DNA from: Alphaproteobacteria bacterium | GTDB lineage: Bacteria > Pseudomonadota > Alphaproteobacteria > Micavibrionales > CSBR16-224 | Reading direction: 5' to 3' | Assembly: GCA_021775895.1 (NCBI GenBank) | Contig: JAJFGX010000095.1 | Location: forward strand, 1 to 32,116 | Length of the DNA stretch: 32,116 bases | In this document: one piece after another, positions 8,391 to 15,522 of the stretch | Numbering within the stretch: position 1 is the first letter of the stretch | Layout: each line of letters starts with the position of its first letter | Notes under the pieces: generated by a model | Told to the model about the DNA's origin: nothing | What the model saw: only the letters and a program-made list of their open reading frames with translations | Databases searched by the model: none | Program-made: the position numbers and the translations under genes

Positions 8391-9131
8391 ATGGTAGAAT
8401 CAGTTGAAACAAAAAAACAGCAAACATCTGAAGAGAGTCACTACATAATGAAGTTTGCTTTAAAATATACTAGTTTTGAATTTAAGGATAATATGTTTCC
8501 TTCTGATAAATTTATTTTCAAGCATTTGCCTGAGGCAATTAATAAAGATAGAAAAGTAGCAAAAGCTGTAAAAGTGGCTGTTGGTGCTGCTGCTATAACA
8601 ACTGCTGCTGTTTTGGGTGGTGTAGTTGCACCAGCATGTATGGCAATTTTTGGTGGCTTATCTGCTGGAATGGCATTATACGTTGGGGCAATTAGTGCTG
8701 TGGTAGGTGCTATGAGCGGTATTGTCGCATTTGATGAAGCTAAAACAATAAAGGAACACCATGCCTCAGGTATTGGTAGACATATTGCAGCTAAACATAT
8801 TATGCAGAAAAAGAAAGACTGGAGCAATGATAGGCAACTTAAGGCAAAACAAGCAAAAGAAGCAAAGCTTATCCGTCAACAGAATCAAACACCTTCAGAC
8901 CAAGGTAAAATATCCAGTGTATTATCAGGTGTAAACTCAGCTAAAGATGCTTGGAACAATACAGTTACTGATGAGAGTAAGGCTAAAATCCAGAAGGGCT
9001 TGGATACAGCTCAAGAAGTGGCAACAGAAAAACTAAACAAAGCTAAAGATGCGGTGAGTGATGTGGCAAGTGACGCAGTTGATAATACAAAACGCAAGAT
9101 GCTTAAAATAGTTAAAAAATTAAGAAAATAG
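8391..9131 (+). CDS. Unrecognised protein: glycine-rich membrane hairpin plus amphipathic tail
   Basis: The 246-residue protein is not assignable to a known family. The ATG at 8391 is chosen because GAGGAG lies seven bases upstream; a longer frame from 8337 lacks a ribosome site. Residues 60-114 form one long hydrophobic region rich in Gly and Ala with small-residue spacing like glycine-zipper membrane hairpins. Residues 115-165 are basic. Residues 180-246 are Lys/Ala/Asp/Val-rich with an 11-residue-like periodicity, resembling the amphipathic helices of LEA or apolipoprotein-type tails. It follows the preceding membrane protein, which has the same plan of hydrophobic core and charged tail. 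A membrane-remodelling or stress role would be a guess. Confidence 0.7.
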   Translation: MVESVETKKQQTSEESHYIMKFALKYTSFEFKDNMFPSDKFIFKHLPEAINKDRKVAKAVKVAVGAAAITTAAVLGGVVAPACMAIFGGLSAGMALYVGAISAVVGAMSGIVAFDEAKTIKEHHASGIGRHIAAKHIMQKKKDWSNDRQLKAKQAKEAKLIRQQNQTPSDQGKISSVLSGVNSAKDAWNNTVTDESKAKIQKGLDTAQEVATEKLNKAKDAVSDVASDAVDNTKRKMLKIVKKLRK

Positions 9132-9209
9132 ATATAAATAATTATAGTTTATCTGTTTTTACTCTTTTGTCTTTGCAATAAGATAAGTTTAGAGTAGACT
9201 TTTAGTGAT

Positions 9210-9878
9210 ATGAGGCAATTATACCATTTATGGCTTCATCCTTTTTCAAGAAAAGTACGAATTGCACTTTTAGAAAAGGGGTTGGAGTTCGAACTCAAAG
9301 TTGAAAAAATATGGGAGCGGCGCACAGAGTTTTTAACACTCAATCCCGCGGGTGATGTTCCTGTGTTGGTTGAGCCAGATGGAACTATTCTGACAGATTC
9401 CCAAGTTATCGTTGAATATCTTGATGAAGTTTATAATACCACAGATTTAATTGGTAGAGATCCTTTAGTACGGGCAGAAACACGTCGTTTAGTTGCTTGG
9501 TTTGATAAAAAATTTAATGAAGAAGTTACCGAAAATCTTGTTGGTGAGAAAATGATGAAACAGTTTCTTAAAATGGGAGAGCCACATGGCCCTGCAATTC
9601 GTGCTGGACATGCAAATATTCACTATCACTTAGATTATATCGGATTTTTAATGGAACAACGTCGTTGGCTTGCTGGTGATGCTTTTTCTTTAGCAGACAT
9701 TACAGCGGCGGCACATCTATCTACAATTGATTATATTGGTGATGTTCCTTGGGACAAGCATCAGGCAGCTAAAGACTGGTACGCTCGTATAAAGTCTCGA
9801 CCAAGTTTTAAACCGTTATTGGAAGACACTATTCCAGGGTTTACACCCCCACAACATTATAGCATTGAAAATTTTTAG
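9210..9878 (+). CDS. fzlA: GST-fold cell-division protein FzlA
   Basis: The 222-residue protein has a glutathione S-transferase fold: a thioredoxin-like N-terminal domain beginning with the beta-strand LYHLWLHPFSRKVRIAL, the cis-proline segment DVPVLVEPD, the SQVIVEYLDE helix start, then an all-helical domain with the conserved SLADITAAAHL motif. Two points favour FzlA over a generic GST: the tail (PPQHYSIENF) matches the conserved HY…F C-terminus of that family, and the next gene is the SDR-type protein often found with fzlA in Alphaproteobacteria. In Caulobacter, FzlA binds FtsZ filaments and is needed for constriction; it is not a detoxifying enzyme. The queG gene that I recall lying between the two elsewhere is absent here. 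The start is the first ATG, with a weak ribosome site. Confidence 0.75.
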   Translation: MRQLYHLWLHPFSRKVRIALLEKGLEFELKVEKIWERRTEFLTLNPAGDVPVLVEPDGTILTDSQVIVEYLDEVYNTTDLIGRDPLVRAETRRLVAWFDKKFNEEVTENLVGEKMMKQFLKMGEPHGPAIRAGHANIHYHLDYIGFLMEQRRWLAGDAFSLADITAAAHLSTIDYIGDVPWDKHQAAKDWYARIKSRPSFKPLLEDTIPGFTPPQHYSIENF

Positions 9879-9899
9879 GTAGAAACAGGCGAAAAATCT

Positions 9900-10832
9900 A
9901 TGTCAGGTAATAAGTTAGGTACAAAATTATCTGGTTTTCCAGCAAATAAAAAATTATTTTGTTTTGGCTTTGGCTATACAGCCGCTGCTTTAGCTCTACA
10001 GCTATTGCAATATGGTTGGTCTATTGGCGGTACAACTACAGACAATGATAAACTCAAAGTTCTAAAAGATAATAATATTGATGCTCTAATTTTTGATAAA
10101 ACCCACCCTATTTTTTCTATTGATAAGCTATTACATGATACAACCCATATTTTGTTATCAATTCCACCGGGAGAAGACGGGGATATTGTTTTTGAATTTC
10201 ATGGAGATGAAATAAAATCTTTACCTAATTTAGAATGGGTTGGTTACTTATCAACGACATCTGTTTATGGCAATTATAATGGTCAATGGATAGATGAAAC
10301 AGCGATTACTTCTCCAATTAATCGTAGGGGTTCCTTGCGTTTAAAAGCAGAAGAGCAATGGACGGAGTTATTTTTGGAACAAGGTTTGCCAATGCATTTT
10401 TTCCGTTTAGCAGGTATTTATGGGCCAGGTCGTTCAACTTTAGATGTAGTGAGAGCAGGCAATGCACGCCGTATATTAAAAGAAGGTCATGTTTTTAATC
10501 GTATGTATATAGATGATATCGTTCAGTCATTAATGGCATCTATGATGCATCCGCATGCAGGTGAGATATATAATTTAGGTGATGATCTACCCACACCCAG
10601 CCATGAAGTAATTAAATATTCATGTGAGTTGTTAAAAATGGATGTGCCAGATTTGATTCCATATGACGAAATTGATTATTTAGCCCCGATTGTAAGAAGT
10701 TTTTATCAAGATAACAAACGCATAAAAAATGATAAAATTAAAAAAGATCTTATGGTTGAATTATTATATCCAGATTATAAAGCTGGTTTAAATGCTTGCT
10801 TTGCATTAGAACAAAGCTTACTTAAAATTTAA
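9900..10832 (+). CDS. SDR-family NAD(P)-dependent epimerase/dehydratase-like protein (YeeZ type)
   Basis: The 310-residue protein is an atypical extended short-chain dehydrogenase. The nucleotide-binding loop reads GFGYTAAAL near residue 24 instead of the usual GxxGxxG, the YLSTTSVYG segment carries the catalytic-type Ser/Thr and Tyr region, and AGIYGPGR is the conserved motif after it. This is the pattern of the YeeZ group, whose reaction is not known. It lies 21 bases after fzlA and 12 bases before the Ppx/GppA gene, so the three are probably one transcript. No signal peptide is seen. Confidence 0.83.
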   Translation: MSGNKLGTKLSGFPANKKLFCFGFGYTAAALALQLLQYGWSIGGTTTDNDKLKVLKDNNIDALIFDKTHPIFSIDKLLHDTTHILLSIPPGEDGDIVFEFHGDEIKSLPNLEWVGYLSTTSVYGNYNGQWIDETAITSPINRRGSLRLKAEEQWTELFLEQGLPMHFFRLAGIYGPGRSTLDVVRAGNARRILKEGHVFNRMYIDDIVQSLMASMMHPHAGEIYNLGDDLPTPSHEVIKYSCELLKMDVPDLIPYDEIDYLAPIVRSFYQDNKRIKNDKIKKDLMVELLYPDYKAGLNACFALEQSLLKI

Positions 10833-10844
10833 ATTGGTTATGCT

Positions 10845-12365
10845 ATGTCTGTAAAGAAAACAAACAAAGAACAAAACATTGCAGTTATTGATATTGGTTC
10901 TAATGCTGTTAGGCTTGTGATTTATGATGGGCTTAAGCGTTGTCCAATTAAAATCCATACAGAGCGTAATATTTGCGGGCTTGGGCGTGATATTTTAAAT
11001 ACTGGGCATTTAAACCCTGAAGGAGTAGAGCAGGCTCTAGACAGTCTTGGACGCTTCTCTGGTATGTTAGAAAGTTTAAAGATAAAGACAGTCTTTACAA
11101 TTGCAACTGCAGCTTTGCGAGATGCAAATGATGGCAATAAATTTGTTAAAAAAGTAGAAGATAAATTTGGTATTTCTATTAATGTAATTAGTGGAATTGA
11201 AGAGGCATATTTATCTGCTCAAGGAGTTGCTGCAGGTTTTGGACAAGTAACGGGAGTTGTTGGAGATTTTGGTGGTGGTTCTCTTGAGTTAATTGCAATG
11301 CATAATGGCAAAATATTAGAGCAAGAAACTCTACCATTGGGAGCATTAAGAATTCTGGCTCTTAAAGGTGAACAAGAAAGATGTGATTATATTCAGCATC
11401 ATTTATCAAATATTTCTTTGTTGCGTAATAATCAAAAACAAAATTTCTATGTATTGGGCGGGGCATGGCGCTCAATTGGTAAAACTCATATGCATATGAC
11501 GGACTACCCTCTACAAATTTTAGATCATTATACTATTCGTTATACGCCAGCTGTAGAGTTTATGTCTCTTTTATCTAATCAAAGCTCTGCATCATTAGAA
11601 AGAATGGCAGGTCTGCCAGCACGCAGAGTTAAAGATATTCCTCCAGCAGCCTTAGTAATGAAGCATGTATTAAAGTGTTTAAAGCCACAAAATATATGTT
11701 TTTCAGCCACAGGGTTAAGAGAAGGTGTTGTATTTGACAGGTTATCTCATCAATTACAAAAACAAAGTCCTTTATTAGCATCTTGTTTGGATTTAGCAGA
11801 AAGAACTAGTCGCTCAAGAGAGACAAAACACTTTAAATATATGGCAAAATGGCTACAGCCTTTATTTAAGAATGCCTCATTAGAAGATTTTGATACAACA
11901 CTGGAATCTGCATGTTTTTTAAGCGATATAGGTTGGTACGAACACGAAGATTATAAAGCTGATAATGCATATCAGCGTATCTTGCATTTGCCATTTTATG
12001 GAGCATCACATATGCATAGAGCGATTCTAGCTATTGCAACATATGTAAGATACAAAGGCTATATACGTAGAGTTCCAAGAGAAGATGATGTAAAAGCAGA
12101 AATAACAGCATCAGCACAATCTACTTTAACCAGATCACAAGTTGATTTAGCTGTACAGCTGGGGCTTTCGATTCGCCTAGCTCATTTATTAACTGGTGGT
12201 GCTTTATCTTTGTTAAAACATACAGAGCTACGCCTAACAGATAAAGTTCTAAGGCTTGTTCTTAGCGGTAAATCTATTGCTCTATCAGGGCATATTATTG
12301 AAGATACTTTGAATGATTTAGCCAGATTCTACAAATGCAAATCTATGATAACTCTCGCTCATTAA
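10845..12365 (+). CDS. ppx: Exopolyphosphatase/pppGpp phosphatase (Ppx/GppA family)
   Basis: The 506-residue protein has the ASKHA fold of Ppx/GppA. The first phosphate loop is IDIGSNAVRLVIYDG (15-29), the catalytic-Glu region is SGIEEAYLSA (116-125) and the second phosphate loop is DFGGGSLEL (141-149). The C-terminal ~200 residues form the extra helical domain typical of the longer alphaproteobacterial forms. Such enzymes remove terminal phosphate from polyphosphate and/or pppGpp; which one dominates cannot be decided from sequence, so the symbol is provisional. It ends the fzlA-SDR-ppx cluster; the next gene has its own ribosome site and 106 bases of leader. Confidence 0.9.
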   Translation: MSVKKTNKEQNIAVIDIGSNAVRLVIYDGLKRCPIKIHTERNICGLGRDILNTGHLNPEGVEQALDSLGRFSGMLESLKIKTVFTIATAALRDANDGNKFVKKVEDKFGISINVISGIEEAYLSAQGVAAGFGQVTGVVGDFGGGSLELIAMHNGKILEQETLPLGALRILALKGEQERCDYIQHHLSNISLLRNNQKQNFYVLGGAWRSIGKTHMHMTDYPLQILDHYTIRYTPAVEFMSLLSNQSSASLERMAGLPARRVKDIPPAALVMKHVLKCLKPQNICFSATGLREGVVFDRLSHQLQKQSPLLASCLDLAERTSRSRETKHFKYMAKWLQPLFKNASLEDFDTTLESACFLSDIGWYEHEDYKADNAYQRILHLPFYGASHMHRAILAIATYVRYKGYIRRVPREDDVKAEITASAQSTLTRSQVDLAVQLGLSIRLAHLLTGGALSLLKHTELRLTDKVLRLVLSGKSIALSGHIIEDTLNDLARFYKCKSMITLAH

Positions 12366-12471
12366 GTAATTTTTGTCTGATAATTATGTCCTGTAGAGGG
12401 AATCTTAACCTTTGTTTTCTATAATATCTTATAAGGCAAGAATTTTATAGAATAGAAGAGGATAAGATAAT

Positions 12472-13512
12472 ATGGCAGTACTTAATAAAAATGAAATGTT
12501 AGAAAAAGCAATTAAAACAGAAAACCTAGAATTACTTAAAAGTGTTTTAGAAGATGCTGAAATAGACGATCTAGCTTTAGGAGAAAAGAAAGAACATCCA
12601 TTATTATACTTATCCAATAATACAGAAGAATTAAATTTGAGTGAGGTTTTTACTATATTGCTATTAAATAAGTTTGTTGAGAGTGGCATGGATTTACTTT
12701 CAAGGGAGCATGATAAAGCTCCAACATTGGCAGCAGAGGCACTTGCTACACAGAAATTATCATGGCAGGAAAATATATTCTTGATGGTGAATGCTCTTCA
12801 TCAGTCTTTAACTGATATTGAAAGTGATCCTGATAGTTTAGTGCAGGAAATAGCAGATGTGGCACTAGAGAATTTTCAAAAGAGTTTTAATCAGGGTGTA
12901 TATAAAAATCCTTTCTATGATATGAAACTTATGTTGAGGTCTTTATCGGCTCTGCCTAAAAATACTGAAGTGCCAGAATTTGATGTAGTTATGAAAGCCA
13001 TTGATGATGGTCTTTTTGATGTTGAAGATTTAGTCTCTATAGTTTCAAAAAATGAAGAAAAAATAGATGACATACTCAATGGAAAATATGTAGGTGACGT
13101 GCTTATAGAGAAAGATAGTGATGTCGCTAGACTAATCATTGAGAGAATGGAAGAAAAATATGTTGGACAAGAAGGGCCAATAGAGCAAGCAAAAACCATG
13201 ATGCATCGGATTGAGTTTAATGAGCGTAGAGCTCCAGAAGGTGTTAAGTTGCCAAAACAAGGTATGCATATGGGTTTTGCGGGTAATCCTGGAACTCTAA
13301 AAACTACAATGGCTCGTGAATATTCAGATTTACTACACTCTCTTGGTCGTAGTAATGGGAATTTTGTTGAATTAACTCGTGAGAAAATTGTTGGCGCACA
13401 TATTGGAGAAACAGAAAAGAAAATCAATGAGTTCATTGAAAAAGCAATGGGTGGCGTTTTATTCATTGATGAGGTACATAACCTTGTTGTTGATGGAAAA
13501 AAAGATAAGTAA
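12472..13512 (+). CDS. N-terminal fragment of interrupted AAA+ ATPase
   Basis: This 346-residue piece begins at an ATG with AGAGGA about nine bases upstream. Residues 1-215 are helical and show no recognisable domain, possibly a substrate-binding region of ankyrin-like helices. Residues 225-346 are the first half of an AAA+ domain: GNPGTLKT (271-278, Leu where Gly is expected before the Lys), a GAHIGETEKK segment and Walker B VLFIDE (329-334). It ends at the TAA soon after Walker B, so on its own it lacks sensor 1 and the arginine finger and should not be a working ATPase. Confidence 0.65.
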   Translation: MAVLNKNEMLEKAIKTENLELLKSVLEDAEIDDLALGEKKEHPLLYLSNNTEELNLSEVFTILLLNKFVESGMDLLSREHDKAPTLAAEALATQKLSWQENIFLMVNALHQSLTDIESDPDSLVQEIADVALENFQKSFNQGVYKNPFYDMKLMLRSLSALPKNTEVPEFDVVMKAIDDGLFDVEDLVSIVSKNEEKIDDILNGKYVGDVLIEKDSDVARLIIERMEEKYVGQEGPIEQAKTMMHRIEFNERRAPEGVKLPKQGMHMGFAGNPGTLKTTMAREYSDLLHSLGRSNGNFVELTREKIVGAHIGETEKKINEFIEKAMGGVLFIDEVHNLVVDGKKDK

Positions 13513-13521
13513 GATTTTGGT

Positions 13522-14049
13522 ATGCGTGTAGTTGAAGCTTTGGTAGGAGCAATGGAACGTCACCGTGACGAGCTTACAGTATTTGTTGCTGGTTATGAAG
13601 ATGATATAGAAAGGTTTTTAAGCTCTGATCCAGGGCTGCGTGATCGTTTTTCAAGAGTAGTTAGATGTCATGATTATAATGAAGATGCTCTCTCAAAAAT
13701 TATGGACATTCATTTAAAAGAGCATAGTTTAACTATGTCTGACGATATAAAAGAACAAGCAATTAAAAGTGTCATGGAATATAAAGAAAAAGTTGGTGCA
13801 AGAGAATTTGGTAATGGTAGGGTTATTCGTAACTTTGTTGAACAATTGCCAGATTACATGGCAAATCGTGTATGCAATGATAGAGCGATGGATAATGCAA
13901 CACCAGATGAATTAAATGCTGTGCATATAGAAGATGTAAATTCCTATGTGGCTACACTATTAGATGGTGTTAAGAACGTTAAGAATGAGCAAAAAAATTC
14001 TGATGGTCATAGAATTGGGTTTAGAGCAAAGCTAAAAACTCCGGCCTAA
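13522..14049 (+). CDS. C-terminal fragment of interrupted AAA+ ATPase
   Basis: This piece is in the same frame as the upstream fragment, nine bases past its stop. The first ATG (13522) has no ribosome site, so independent translation is doubtful. It carries VFVAGYED (sensor 1 region), the SSDPGLRDRF finger, and the helical lid with a GNGRVIRNFVE segment like the sensor 2 helix of CbbX. The 3' end overlaps the convergent amidohydrolase gene by 18 bases. Confidence 0.55.
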   Translation: MRVVEALVGAMERHRDELTVFVAGYEDDIERFLSSDPGLRDRFSRVVRCHDYNEDALSKIMDIHLKEHSLTMSDDIKEQAIKSVMEYKEKVGAREFGNGRVIRNFVEQLPDYMANRVCNDRAMDNATPDELNAVHIEDVNSYVATLLDGVKNVKNEQKNSDGHRIGFRAKLKTPA

Positions 14050-14883
14050 TTTATTATTGTTCTTAATTATTGGTTGAGTTTTGAAGCTATAGTCAGATAG
14101 TTTTTTATATAGAGTTTCTATGTCTTGCTTTAGATTGTTAAAATTATCTGTTTTTTCGAATGTTTCTTCATTCATATAAAGGTTGCGTTTTATTTCAAAC
14201 TGTATTGAATGTATATTATTTTCTGGTTTGCTATGGCGTTTAACAATTTCTGCCCCACGATAACCTTTAATATTTACAGCAACATTATAACCCATTATTT
14301 CTAATTCAGTTTTAACAAAATTAAGTAGTTCATCTGAGCATGTTTTTCCATTGCGACTGCCCAATATAATATCCTCATTCTTGTATGAGCCATCTTGATT
14401 TGGGCTAGGCATAGAATGGCAATTTATATGAATGACTTTATTAAATTTTTTATGAGTAGTCTCAATAATGTTTCTTAAGTTTTCATGATATTCATCATAG
14501 TAATCTTCTATTCTTTTTTCTTTTTCTGCCGATGTCATTGAGTAATTATTATCGTATATAGGGACATTGTTAATACCGTTACATACAGTGCGGCAAAGTC
14601 CTCTGCCATTCTTTTCATTGATGCTACCCTCTACGGGAAGTGAGCGATTAGGGTCTATATAAGATCTAGGAAACAAAGCTTTAAGTAATACACTGCCATT
14701 TTGTGGTGCATGGCTAAATAGTTCATCGACATACATATCTTCTGCCATACGTAAATCATCAATATCACAAGCAAAGTTAAAATCATCTGGATATTCGGAG
14801 CCACTATGTGGGCTATCAAAAACCACAGAAGATGTTTGAATTTCTGATTTTAAGATTTCTATAATTTTTTTCTTTTTATCCAT
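14032..14883 (-). CDS. N-formylglutamate amidohydrolase-like protein
   Basis: The 283-residue protein shows the N-formylglutamate amidohydrolase pattern: SPHSG (24-28) near the start, DPNRSLP (77-83) and the metal-site HINCHSMPS (152-160). The family is zinc-dependent and cuts N-formyl-L-glutamate to glutamate and formate in histidine breakdown, though many members have untested substrates and no other hut gene is nearby. It is the last gene of the yidD-yidC-engB series, 12 bases after engB, and its end overlaps the convergent AAA+ gene by 18 bases. Confidence 0.85.
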   Translation of the reverse strand: MDKKKKIIEILKSEIQTSSVVFDSPHSGSEYPDDFNFACDIDDLRMAEDMYVDELFSHAPQNGSVLLKALFPRSYIDPNRSLPVEGSINEKNGRGLCRTVCNGINNVPIYDNNYSMTSAEKEKRIEDYYDEYHENLRNIIETTHKKFNKVIHINCHSMPSPNQDGSYKNEDIILGSRNGKTCSDELLNFVKTELEIMGYNVAVNIKGYRGAEIVKRHSKPENNIHSIQFEIKRNLYMNEETFEKTDNFNNLKQDIETLYKKLSDYSFKTQPIIKNNNKLGRSF

Positions 14884-14895
14884 AGCACAATAACT

Positions 14896-15516
14896 TTATA
14901 GGCTAAAATTATATATCGCATGTTGCAATTCAGAAACGCCTTGTCTTTTATGGGAGCTAGTCACAATTGGTGTCGGAAAAGCCGCAGGGTGTTTTTTTAA
15001 TGCAGCAGTAGTATCTTCAACACATTTGTCTAAAGCAGGCTTTTTAACTTTATCTGATTTTGTCAAAATTACTTGATATGGAACAGCGGCATCATCTAGC
15101 ATTTTCATTATATCTGTGTCTTTTTCTTTTAATCCATGTCTAGAATCAATTAATACATAGACATGTCTTAAGTTTGGTCTGCCTTTTAAGTAGTCTTTGA
15201 TTAGAGTATTCCATGCTTTAATTTCTGTTTTTGCAGCTTTAGCATATCCATACCCAGGTAGATCGACTAAACGTAAAGAGCCACCACCAACTTCAAAGAA
15301 GTTTAATTGTTGAGTGCGTCCCGGAGTATGTGATGTACGGGCTAAATTGCCCTGCTCTGTCAAAGCATTTAGAAGACTAGACTTTCCAACGTTAGAGCGA
15401 CCAGCAAAAGCAACCTCAGCCAGAGAAGTATCTGGAAGGACTTCTATAGATGGAACTCCAGCAATAAACTTACAATTGCCAGAGAACATTTGGCGTATGG
15501 CTTTTTCTGTAGACAT
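14896..15516 (-). CDS. engB: Ribosome-biogenesis GTPase EngB (YihA/YsxC)
   Basis: The 206-residue GTPase has G1 GRSNVGKS (39-46), the switch-I Thr in TPGRTQ (64-69), G3 DLPG (85-88) with the EngB-typical DLPGYGYAK, and G4 TKSD (152-155). This family helps mature the large ribosomal subunit. It begins six bases after the yidC stop, with AAGG upstream of the ATG. Adjacency to yidC is common in Alphaproteobacteria and supports the call. Confidence 0.95.
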   Translation of the reverse strand: MSTEKAIRQMFSGNCKFIAGVPSIEVLPDTSLAEVAFAGRSNVGKSSLLNALTEQGNLARTSHTPGRTQQLNFFEVGGGSLRLVDLPGYGYAKAAKTEIKAWNTLIKDYLKGRPNLRHVYVLIDSRHGLKEKDTDIMKMLDDAAVPYQVILTKSDKVKKPALDKCVEDTTAALKKHPAAFPTPIVTSSHKRQGVSELQHAIYNFSL

Positions 15517-15522
15517 TTTAGT

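Larger units (their letters stand above)
12472..14049 (+). pseudogene. CbbX/SpoVK-like AAA+ ATPase interrupted by an in-frame TAA
   Basis: Bases 12472-14049 form one continuous frame of 526 codons broken only by TAA at 13510-13512. The halves join into a single AAA+ module: Walker A, then Walker B VLFIDE, the stop, DFGMRVVEALVGAME, sensor VFVAGYED, and the arginine-finger-like segment DPGLRDRF. The expected CbbX-type sequence at the break has an acidic residue, aromatic and Gly in a row with no gap, so the stop replaces one sense codon. A conserved Walker A glycine is also replaced (Leu276). Premature-stop inactivation is likeliest; a sequencing error or readthrough remains possible. Confidence 0.65.

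Noticed and set aside
9132-9175. Possible terminator after the second membrane protein
   Set aside because: The candidate arms (GATATAAA and GTTTATC) mismatch and the stem is too weak to call.
12397-12425. Promoter before the AAA+ gene
   Set aside because: A perfect TATAAT (12420-12425) is present, but nothing resembling a -35 lies 16-18 bases upstream, so it is not reported as a feature.
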